Shown: positions 49,921-60,284 of the stretch, one piece after another | Layout: every line of letters starts with the position of its first letter | Numbering within the stretch: position 1 is the first letter of the stretch | From: Gamsiella multidivaricata | Lineage: Eukaryota; Mortierellomycota; Mortierellomycetes; Mortierellales; Mortierellaceae | Assembly (NCBI RefSeq): GCF_025024155.1 | Contig: NW_026251715.1 | Span: 496,001-560,000, forward strand | Reading direction: 5' to 3' | DNA: 64,000 nt | Notes under the pieces: generated by a model | The model's database searches: none | Seen by the model: only the letters and a program-made list of their open reading frames with translations | Told to the model about the DNA's origin: nothing | Translations under genes and position numbers: made by a program

Positions 49921-52862
49921 ATGTCTGAGTCCATCACCCAGGACCTCTGCTTGGTCGAGCGGATTCTTCAAAAGAGGACTGATGCAGAGACAGGAGCCGT
50001 CGAATATTTAATCAGATGGCAGGGGTCGGATGCACAAGGAAAACAATTTGAGGACTCTTGGGAGCCTGAGCAGAACGTCTTGGGAGAGGAGCTCATCGAG
50101 GAATTCGAGCGCAGGCAGGCCGCAAGGCGTGCACAGCGTCGAACATCTCCCAGCAGGACAAAAGGACCTGGGCCATGGGACGGTGCAACAGATTCGAGGC
50201 ACAGTATTCGCTCCTTGCAGCCAAATTCAATAATGCAGATGAGCACGTCACTACATCCTGAGGGGGCCTCGATGAATCATCCGGATATGCCACATGGTGC
50301 TGTCCTGGAGCCTTACCCTCCGCTCCCGCCACCAGGGTTCTATGCTGGTCACCCATATCAATACCCGCCGATGTACAGCCATCCCAGTTACCCCATACCG
50401 TACCCGCCACTGCCTCCTCCATCACATCGAGGCCTTACAGTGCGTGGACAGCCCAAACGGGACAGACCGTCACAGGACAATACAAGGTACTCCAAACGTA
50501 GGCTGTCCTCTGGAGTCGCCGGCGACCTGGGATTACTAGTAGCAGGCTCAAGAACACTGGAAGATATATCACCAGAGGAGTCTGATGCATTAGAAGGTGT
50601 CAAGCAACAAAAGGTACAAGTGTTTACATCTTTTATGGCGAGGACAAGGACATGTGCGATTTACTATATTACTGACAATTCAATACGATGATTAGAATGG
50701 ACAGTCGGTGCGCAGTCATCTGGATCGACCTGGCGAATACGCTATGAGAAGACGGGCTTTGAGCAGTAACGAGAACGCCCCCTCCACTATCCGACTGCTG
50801 AAGCTGGACTTTGACCACGAAAAGGCGTTCTTCCGGTCTGTCATCGAGAAATCAGCTCTGGTTAAGGATGCAAACATGCGCGCAGAGATGATTCGATTTC
50901 TAAAGGATCCCAATAACCCAGGTACGTCTAAGGCATATGTTGTTTTATTTTAATAAGCGAATGGGCAGTTGAACTCATTCGGACTGTATCGATTTATCGT
51001 ATAAACAATTAGGATTACCACAGGGTGCTTTGCTACTGGAGTCACAGACGTGGCTCATCGAAGTCAAGGAGCGTCCAGAGACATCCAGCAGTCTGTTTCT
51101 AGCACTAGATGTCCCCAAAGGCATTGTGAAAGCGTTGTCAATCCCAGAGAGGCTGTTGGAGCACAAAAGGCTCCCTGGAGAGGGTATCGTAATGAAGGAA
51201 CGTGCAGTAGTATCTGCAATCATGGAGGGTGATTTGCAAGGTATGTTTACCGGCACAATACTGACCTTATCTGTACATGGTCACTGTCTTATCTCTGTAT
51301 AACGTTTCACCAACTCTGCTCACATCAATATTATAGGATCCGGACTGTACCAATCAATATCGGACGATCCATCACAGCTTTTATCCAACGCACCTCCGTC
51401 AACAGCAACGGGGTCTGCAGAGACATCAGATCAAGACTCTCAATCGACGCCCGCAATATCATCGGGTCCAGCAGCAATCACACCATCAGACCCAAAACTG
51501 CAGCATCCGCGAGCCAATGGTGATATCGCCATGGGATTGGAAGATTTGGATAGGAGCCGTACCGACATAGGCATTAACTCGCTGATGAGCTGCAGATGGA
51601 CGGATTGTCAGCAGACATTCGCCACAATGAGGGACCTATCAATGCACGTTCAGCAGGCACATTTACAGGGACTGTTACCGGAATCAGAGCGTAATGTATC
51701 AGATGCATCCACCATGTCACCCACTGCCGCTGACGTGGATATGGATGGGCCATGGGTGGAACCCACCTTGGAGAATTCCAATAGGCTTGCTCAGGATGCA
51801 TACCAATTGCTCCGAGACCAGATTGCGAGCACGAAGGAGTTGACGTTGAAGATGGACCGACAGATCCGGGACTCGCGTGCGCTCTACATGTCCGCGATTT
51901 CTGGAACAAAGGAGAACATCAGGCGGTTGGAGGCCCATCTGGAGTGGGAGATGATGAAATGGGACAAGTATCGAGACCAAAAGGGCCGGATGCTGGCTCG
52001 GGACAATGACTTCAATCCGCTGCAGGAAGAAGCAGAGTCGAATGGGAATCAGGCGCAGCCAAATGGCTCACGAGCTCATGAAGGTTCTGACCTTGATCTT
52101 GAGGCTCGGAGGATGGACAAACCTATTGAGGCGCAATCGATGAACTCTATTCGCGACATTCAGAGGATGCTGGTGGACGCCAAGGATAACTTGTCACGAC
52201 TCGAGGAGGACAATATGGCACTTTTTGAAAAGAGGCGTACACTGGATGCGGAGCTGCGATCACTGGAGCAGAGTTACAATCAAGCTACAGCACAGCGTGC
52301 TGTTCTCAAGAACAGTCAGGATGCCGCGCTGGAGGAACTCAAAGTTCGGACCAGGAACATTGAAGACTGCAAGGCAGCAATGAAACAGGACCAGATGGGG
52401 TCTCAGAGGGTCGTCGGTGAGCTGCAGACCATGATTGGCGCATTAATGCACCCACAGCCCTCACAGCAGCGTGAACCGCAGCCAATATATCCTTCTCATG
52501 AGGCACATGAAGTACCCAACGGCCAGACGGCGACTCTGTCACCATTAACTGTGGAAGTAGCGGCTACAGCAGCACCGGAGACCTTTGCTGATCCAGCGCT
52601 ACTGTCTACAGGACCTTCAGTACTGCCAGCCAACGCGCCTGTAATCAAGTTTGCTGGATCACCACCAGCATTATCTTTTTGCGCTTCAGCTACTGAATCA
52701 TCGGCCGGTAGTGCGACAATGCCAATGTCTTCCGAGTCAACTGCTTTTCAACCACTGGACTCTGTTTCGGTACATCATGAAGCGCAGACCCAAGGGACAT
52801 CTACTACCTCCAATGTGCCCACTAATTTCATCGAGCTCCTCACCAAAAATATCAATGGATAG
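49921..52862 (+). CDS. Chromodomain / C2H2 zinc finger / coiled-coil protein, unrecognised architecture
   Basis: Four exons: 49921-50613, 50696-50921, 51013-51240 and 51337-52862, giving 890 residues. Residues about 8-64 form a chromodomain (LVERILQKR, VEYLIRWQGS, DSWEPEQNVL, LIEEFERR). Of the three HP1 aromatic-cage positions only the Trp in IRWQG is kept; the others appear as Cys and Ser. A Pro/Tyr-rich linker follows (PYPPLPPPGFY). Exons 2-3 (about 232-383) look globular, ending LPGEGIVMKERAVVSAIMEG, with no family I know. A C2H2 finger lies at 468-491 (CRWTDC-x12-H-x4-H). A long coiled coil (about 510-770) and a Ser/Ala-rich tail end the protein. A chromatin-associated scaffold is likely; its binding partners cannot be inferred. 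Confidence 0.85.
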
Positions 52863-53383
52863 ATAGCCTGACGAAACAGAGACCCTGCATTTTTCTCCCT
52901 TCCCCTTCTTGTTTCCATTTCATTCGTCTCTTTCAGCCTCTCCAAGTAGACGTGTAATACCATAGACTGTTTTTCTTTTCACCAAAAAGCATATTTATTC
53001 ATTATTAGTCTCACGAAGCGTCTTGAAATAGAGCCGAGCCTCTCCACTTTGATTCTTTCTTGTCTGTCAACTTGTCAAGCTGATCACAGAATTTATAATA
53101 GTCTAATAGTCAAGCGGAGATGGCTAGACTATCTCCGCCCCGATCGAGGTCAATCCGGGTCGCGGATACAGGCGTCTGGGGGGTGTGGTTCACGTGAGTC
53201 AGCCTTTGCTGGGACGCGTCCGAATTTTTTTTAATCACATACACACTGAACAACATCACATTCATTCGACTGTACACATCCATCGCTTTTGCAACACTCG
53301 CCTATTCCTTTTCCCCGAGTCTTTGCTGCGATTTCCGGGATTATCCATCGTCACTCGCCACTCGCCACTACCTTCCATTCATC
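52863..53383. other. Intergenic, promoter of the Tos4-like gene
   Basis: The 3' flank of the chromodomain gene is T/C-rich. The second half has a CACGTG overlapped by TGAGTCA (53191-53201) and an ACGCGT element (53214-53219), then a T8 tract and a C/T-rich leader. Confidence 0.6.
53191..53219 (+). promoter_or_regulatory. E-box/AP-1 overlap and MluI cell-cycle box upstream of Tos4-like gene
   Basis: CACGTG (53191-53196) overlaps TGAGTCA (53195-53201). GGACGCGTCC (palindromic, ACGCGT core at 53214) follows 12 bp later, about 165 bp before the start codon. ACGCGT is the MBF binding site in yeasts, fitting G1/S control of Tos4-type genes. Confidence 0.55.
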
Positions 53384-55688
53384 ATGGAGCTGATGAAAGA
53401 AAATCAGCCCGCACCTTTGGATGGTAAGATGCACACACTTTTTTTCATTCTTCATCCTGGGATAGGAACAGGAGCAGGAACAGAAACAGAACACCCTTTC
53501 TCTTGAGCATCCATACTGAAGCAATTTCTACCCTCTTATGCAATATCCAGTTGCATGGAATAATGGCAGCTTGGATGGGCTTGACTTGTTGCTCAAAGCC
53601 GCGACAAAGACTGCCCAGGCAAAGGAGCCGGGCATGAAGAAGCCCAAGGCGCCATCGATGGCTCTAAATGGTTCTTACGATGCACCTGTGATTGTGGGCA
53701 GAGGCTCCCAGGCAACACTAAACCTCGGCAGGATCAACAAGCAGGTGTCGAGACGCCATGCTATCGTTCAATGGTCCAAGGAAGCATCGGCTTTTCAGAT
53801 TACGGTCCTCGGCCAGAACGGTGTCCGCATCAATGGCATAGGATACCCCTCGGGACAGCAGACAACACTTCGGGAAGGCGATATCGTCGACTTGGTCGGC
53901 GTCAAAATGCGCTTTTTTTTACCTGCAGGGCCAGCTCCTGCGCAGGCACATCTGAACTTCGAGGATCAGCTTGTTCAAGCAGACGAAAGCGATCCCTTCT
54001 TAGTCCCTGCAGGCCTGTCGACTCCCAAGCGAACGAACACTATCATGCCAGCTCATCAATTGGCGACTCCGACCTACTCCTCGCCCATTCGTGACCCTTT
54101 GAGCTCGCCCTCTCAATTGACGCCCACAGCACGCATGCGACACAAGATACTGAAATACGATTACTCGCCCATAACCAGGAATCCCTTTGACTCACCATCA
54201 TCCGATACAGGGAACGAATTCGGATCATCTCCGGTCAAGTCGAAACCCATCTTTGCATTGGATACCTCGCCCGTTCGTCGACCTGCTGGCCTGGAGAGTC
54301 CCATATCAGAAGGCAACATTTTCTTTGACGACGAACCTCCCAAAAGCCCATCAAAGTATTCCGCCCAGCGTGCACCTTTGGCGCCACTGTCGTTGATTGA
54401 GAACGGACAGTCGACCATTTCTAGGCCCCAGACAGCCATCAACCGTTCAGCCACTGGACTCCCGTCACAGACGGCTTCTGCGCTCATCAAGGCGAAGCCC
54501 AGCAACGTGCTAAAGATGTCTGCGTCGTTGAAATCAGGGAATACAGAGACCAATAGTGCGAAGCTTGAGAAGACGATGGCACTGCAGAGCATCACCCAAT
54601 CCATGGATGCGAAAGAGAACGTTCGTCCAGGAAAATCAGCAGACAATGTCTCTAACAAATCTCGACCATCGTCCTCGCCTACCAAGGCGCAACACGTCAA
54701 GCTCGTCTCAAAGGATTCAACAAGCCCGGTCAAAAAGGCCTCGGAAAAGAGCTCGACTGAGGCGACCAAGAAGGCATCAGCAAAGATTTCGACCGATACA
54801 ATCAAACGGCAGCAAAAGGAGAAGAAAGAGGTGAAGGGGGAGGAGGAGAAGGCACAAGAGAATGATGAGAACGTATCTTTATCATCGCCAGAGACCCCGG
54901 CAAATAAGTCGCCCATGGACTATACGGAGATGATCATCGACACCCTCGTCTTTGCGCGCAAGAAGAAATCGATGACCTTGAGCGAGCTCTTTGATGAGAT
55001 GGTTGCGAGCCAGCCTTCGTTGATGGCGACACACGAGCCCGAGGAGATTAAGGAGCAGATGATGCAGTGCCTGACGGCCGCCCGCTGTGTCGGCAAGATC
55101 ACACGCAAAGGTAAAGATGCTTACAACAAACCGCTGGAGAACCAATGGTATTATATTCCAGAGTGCGACCACAATGTCATGCGCAAACTCACTCGACAGG
55201 AGGTCATGCCAAGCGCTCGCAAGTGCACACTGAAGGTAATATTAGTCCGTTCTTTATCCTTTTACTTTTATGACAGCAATGGAATTATGACGCAATGCTA
55301 ACGACTCGATCTATTCATCCTGCAGGACAAGCAATACTTCTTCAAGATGCCACCCAAGCTGCCGTACCACCGCAAGTCGACATCACCCTACGCTGTCAAG
55401 CCCTCGGCCCGTCGTACCAAGGAGTCAAGCAAACTGTCCGCAGGAGCAGACGACAATGATGTCTCTTCCTCTTCTTCTGAACCCGAAGACGAAGCAGATG
55501 AGCCCGTCCAGGCGACAAGGAAGCGCAAGATGGCCAACTCTGAACATGTGGACAAGAAGCGCAAGGACACACAAAAGGATTACGAGAAGGAGCAAGAGGA
55601 GGGGGATGGTGACGATGATGATGAGGAGATCGACGCGCACAATGACTCGCTGGACGATCTTTCCGAACTCTCTGGATTGTCCGACTGA
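53384..55688 (+). CDS. FHA-domain protein, Tos4/Plm2-like putative cell-cycle regulator
   Basis: Three exons, 53384-53423, 53551-55235 and 55326-55688, give 695 residues. The FHA domain (about 55-130) has VIVGRGSQATLNLG, VSRRHAIVQW and GQNGVRING, with the Gly-Arg, Ser-Arg-x-His and Asn-Gly residues needed for phosphothreonine binding. A long disordered middle has several S/TP-x-K/R CDK sites (SPVKSK, SPVRR, SPSK, SPTK, SPVKK). A conserved helical domain (about 475-570: YTEMIIDTLVFARKKKSMTLSEL...GKDAYNKPLENQWYYIPE) is followed by KQYFFKMPPKLP and an acidic tail. This layout is that of fungal Tos4-like FHA factors, G1/S targets that bind promoters. KEN motifs occur at residues 5-7 and 368-370. 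Orthology to yeast Tos4/Plm2 is likely but not proven. Confidence 0.85.
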
Positions 55689-55976
55689 AAGCAGACGCGA
55701 ACGAAGAGGAGGAGGCAGTCCTCATACCTTCAACGACACCCCTGCTCCTTGTTCTTGATTTTCGTCGTCTTTTCTTTTCCTTTCTCTTTCTCTTCACATC
55801 AGAGCTGTAACAACTTTTTATTTTTAGTCTTAGTCTCCAAATATACTTTCCTGAGACAAATAAACGTTCTTGAAAATCATTATTAAAAAAATAATAATGT
55901 TCCTTTACTAAAATACATTACACCGACTACAATAACCGAGGATGGATAGTATTGTGACACATCCTTACAAACGCTT

Positions 55977-58900
55977 TCAGGATCCCATGAGGTTTCTATA
56001 CGGCAAAGGGCCCCCTGAGCCAGCGGGCGGTGGCCGCTGATACGTCTTCTTAATAAACGGACTCGGAATATCATCATCCCATTCCATCCTTAGATCCTCG
56101 TCCTCGAGTCGCTGGCTCCGTTCTGGCGTAGAGTGCCGTTGAAACCGTTCGTCGCCGAAATTCGTCGCGCTCTGGGACTTTGACGGTGTAGTCGATGTAT
56201 CCTGAGCAACTGCATTGCCATTTGTCGCACTCGCCGCCGCTAAAGACTGGGTGTCATTGCTGTTCAAGGATGGTATCGAGGCGGATGCGGTGCTTAGGGT
56301 GCTGTGGCTGTTTGACCCAGCCGAGGAAGAGGCCAAGGCAGAATTGAATCGACTATGACCGATTGAGGGGATTAGATGAGGTCGAATTGATGAAAGACGA
56401 CTAGTGGTCACGGATGATGAAGAGAAGGGCGGGTACAGGCTTCGACTGGATGAACTATTAGGCGTGGATGTTGGTCGTAGGGAATTGCCAGTGTTCACTG
56501 AAACACTTGATGGCTGGGAAGAAGAGTCCGTTGTATCTGACATCTGCATATCGAGATTGGTGGTTGGGGATGTCGTGAGAAGGGTCGTAGACGCTGTGAA
56601 GGTGAGACCTGGTATTGAATTATGGTTGGACGAGACGCCAGTCAGGCCTCCTGCAGATGTGGTCGCCGCGCTTGGTTTCATGAACTCAGGCACCACAAAT
56701 GGGTTGATACTGGAGGAAGGAGCTGGAGTTTTGCTCGATAGTGATGTCGACGACATGGATGCCACTAGCGCAGATGCTGATTTTGACTTCCCTCTCAGTC
56801 TCTGAGAGTCTGCAGTAGACAAAGATGTCGCGGCAGAGCCCCCAGAACTTAAGCTAGGCAATTGTCCAAGTCTTCCTGAAAGTCTCGTTTCCTTGCCATT
56901 AGCGCCTTGATACGTGTAAGATTGTCCCTGCAGAAGTTTTGAGGCAGTGGATGGATTCTCGGTAGAAGCGGTTTTCGGAGCATTGCCCGAGTTGCTTGCC
57001 AATTGGCCGGACGCATAGGTGCCGCCCAAATCCAATGCTTCTGAGGAAGAGGTTTGCTGCGCGGAGAATACGTTGGTAATTGATCCGTTTGATCCTGAAG
57101 TGCGATACACGCTAGCTGCCTGCAGTGAATGTCGTCCTGCGGACAAGCCGGTTTTACGCCGAGGAAACGTCCGCGTGTTCTGCCCTTGATCTGCTGCCAA
57201 TGCCGCAAAAAATCGTTCCATCGTATTGCTGACATTTGCCTGAGAGGTTGATGCTGTAGATGCAGTGGTAGAGTGCATGGCATGAGAGGCTGTGGTATTA
57301 GTCGAGAGACTATTAGTTTTACTGGCGGTGGCAGTAGTGGTAACAGTAGTGGTGTCGTGGAGACTCCCACTGTCTATTGCCATGGGTTCACTAAGCTTAG
57401 AGGACATGACCTTCCGAGCCATGGATTGTCGTTTCTCCTGTTCCAGTAAGAGCTCGCGTCGCCTTTCATCTAGCTGTTGTCGCTCCCAGGTCAACTTCAT
57501 CTCGCGCTCAGTCAGACTTGATTCCCGATTACGTAAAATCTCCTCCCGAGAATTGAGCACCGTCTCCTTCTCTCTCAGCATTTGGTCCGCTGTCTGGAAG
57601 TTCTTTTCAGCATTCATCAAATACACCTCCTTCTCCTTGATCTTCTCTTCCCTTTCAATTAGTGAGCGCATAATATGATCGAGCTCAGCAGATCTAAAAA
57701 TCAAGAGAAGGTAGACAATAAGAATTTAATCCATTCCTGATAGTCCCTGAGCGACTTGGTCCATGTCGTCCATTGTTTAACGTACTTTCGCTTTAGTTCG
57801 AGCTGAACGCTGATGTTTTTGATCCTCGGATTTGCGAGTAAATCCGTTGTGGTCGGCCGCCTCTTTGGCTAATGGTAAAAGTACAGATATTCATTTTATC
57901 AATTCCGTATCTGTATCGCCAACCCTGCAAGGCACATTATTCGATATATAGATCGACGTACATTGACTTGTAACATGGCTCTAACAACCATATTCAACTC
58001 CTGAGAATATTGAGCTGGCAACATCTGGATCCTACCCATCTTAATCTTTAAAGAAAGCGCGGCCTGCGTATCGGCGAGGAAAGGCGGCCTATAGAGGACA
58101 TATTGGCGATCAATAAATCTTAATACTGGCACACAACACAATCGTGAATGAGATATATGACCCTTGAACACCTTACTCTAGTGCACACATCTCGAATACG
58201 ACGCAGCCCAAAGACCAAATATCCGACTTCACATCATATACGGACTCGCTGATGAGCTCCTATAATTACATATTCCAATAGCAGTTAGTACTAACAAGAT
58301 TTGTCGTCGTCCGCCTCCGGGTGAAACCCAGCGTGGTCGACTTACAGGAGACATGTAGAAGGGTGTCTATGTTGAAGATAAATAGAAAAAAGACGTTAGC
58401 CGATATCAAGAGCGTACACGTTTAGTGCAGCGGCACAATAAACGGCGATTTATCAAACAGCACGAACCCCAACATATGTTTGCGCAAAGGCCATTTGCGG
58501 ATTCGTAAGCGATCGAGATAGTCCAAAGTCTCCCAATTTGACGTTCTTCTTAGCGTCCAAGAATACTAGAGTGAGAGGTTCATGAAGTTAGATCTGCGCA
58601 CAAATGAAACCTTGCTCCATGTTCCTGTGTTGAATATCCATATACCATTGTCAGGCTTCAAGTCCCGATGAAGAATGGGTCGCGGTGTCAACTCGTTGGA
58701 ATCCCCGTTCTTTGCTATGCCACAGTGACACTCGTGCAATGCCAAAACCAATTGCGTCATGATGCCCCAAACGAACTCTTCCGGTATAGGAATCCTAGGT
58801 AACATTAATTAAGTTGACGAAATGGAACAATCAGGTCGTCAGTTTCGTCAGTTTTGTCAGCTGCTGTCCTAGTATCCGCTCGATTCCTTCGCTTATTGCC

Positions 58901-59379
58901 TGGTACCTACGATCTTTCCTTATGCCGCTTGATCACTGCTGCAAGGTCCCCACCTTCGCAGTATTCCATGAGAATGTAGATGAAGCTGTGCTCCCGGTCG
59001 ATGACGCGTTCTAGAAACTCGACAATATTTGGGTGCTTGAGGTCCTTCAAGATGTTGACTTCCGCTACAAGTTGTTCCTTCTCCTTTGTGCTCATTTTAC
59101 GATAGTCGATCTCCTTTCTCGCCAAGATCTGTGGGTTGCCCATAAGTTTATGATTAAATTGAGAGGGAAAGGGAACTGCATCAGTGCATACTCAGGATTC
59201 GGTGCCCTTCATAGTGCAGTGTCCCTGCATAAGAAATAACGAGTGAACGCAAGGTTGTCCCGGTAGCGCCTTACCTTGCCGTCGGCTTTTCTCCTGACTT
59301 TGCGAATCAAGCCAAAGGATCCGGAACCGATGGATTCCAGGGCCTCGTAGCCGTCCATCTGCAGGACGTCATGTTGCAT
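55977..59379 (-). CDS. nimA: NIMA-family (NEK2-like) mitotic protein kinase
   Basis: Nine exons: 59379-59275, 59128-58911, 58794-58646, 58565-58468, 58366-58346, 58259-58177, 58088-57962, 57868-57786 and 57693-55977, giving about 866 residues. Kinase motifs: GSGSFG (residues 18-23), Lys in ARKEIDY (about 40), HRDLKPDN (150-157), LGDFGLS (Asp 170), GTPFYMSPE and VYDVKSDIWSLGC. A short insert precedes HRD, as in NIMA. After RRPTTTDLL comes a coiled coil (about 295-390: REEKIKEKE, LREKETVLNSREE), then a Ser/Thr-rich tail of about 470 residues. NIMA/NEK2 kinases act at G2/M on spindle poles and chromatin. Exon 5 is a 21-nt microexon encoding TPFYMSP of the activation segment. Intron 4 has a GTTCGT donor. 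Only the kinase and coiled coil are clearly conserved. Confidence 0.95.
58346..58366 (-). other. 21-nt microexon of the NIMA-like kinase gene
   Basis: Flanked by ATAG upstream and GTAAGT downstream, phase 0 on both sides. It encodes T-P-F-Y-M-S-P, completing the GTPFYMSPE motif. Skipping would stay in frame but remove the P+1 loop. Confidence 0.85.
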
Positions 59380-60284
59380 GCTGAGTGCGGGGCGAATCAA
59401 CTAGCGGGCAATACGATGTCAAGAAGAGCTATAACGATGGACAATGCGATGCTGCAGGAGGCGGGGAGGAAATAAGGAGAGACGGTGTAGAATCGCGCGC
59501 TCTGGTTTGACAAATACGCCACTGCTGCACCTTCAAACCCAAAAGCCCGTGACCGCACCGGCCGTTGAAAGAGCGGGAAGTGTTTAGACTACACCCATGG
59601 TAAGGTGTAAGATATCCGTGCTACCATCTCTCCCCGCAGCCGTGTCCAGAAAATACTCTGACCATGTATCACAGCCTTGCTTGCCTAAACATTTGGTTGT
59701 GTCGAACAAGCAGATCGCCTTGATCTGACCCTCGTTCCGGAGTGGTGATTTTTGCTTGTTCCTCAGTCCACAGGAGATAGACAAGGGAGGCAACATGTTG
59801 TAGCCTACATTGAAGGTAGAGTTTCATAATCCAGATGACATTGTAAAATCCTGGCGCAAAAGAAGTGTAAGAAGCCCAACCCTTCTGAATCACATGGTGT
59901 GGTTCGTTTCAACAAATGAGTAGATCAGGAATCTCGACTTGGTTAACCCAGCTTACAAAAAATGGTATAGACTTACCAACTTGCGAAAATTGGTGGCGCA
60001 AAAAGTATTTTAGTGCCCTGGATCTTTTGAAGCTCTAGACGACATATAAAACCAGCACCCTGGCGCCAAAGATTCCACTCTGCACGACCAAATAAACGAC
60101 GCGGCGTCATTTGGTGTGCTCAGCTTGGTGAGCAAGATGATCACCTATTCACGCTCACGTCAATGATGGTGCTTATACACGCACGATTCTACAAGACGAT
60201 GCCAGTTTATTAAAAGACGATGAATGCTATGATGATTTTGAAAAAAACGACGAAGAACGGAAATGGGATTCCATAAAAACTGCT
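59380..60284. other. Intergenic between NIMA-like kinase promoter and RPA135 3' end
   Basis: A minus-strand ORF at 59584-59796 (70 residues from ATG, Cys-containing, ending LTMGVV) is intact but unrecognised. Upstream frames (59669-59893) do not join it convincingly. It may be a small gene or chance. No RNA gene was recognised. Confidence 0.4.

Noticed and set aside
54161..54916. Minus-strand open frame of 251 codons
   Set aside because: Antisense to the Ser/Lys-rich linker of the Tos4-like gene; composition mirrors that linker.
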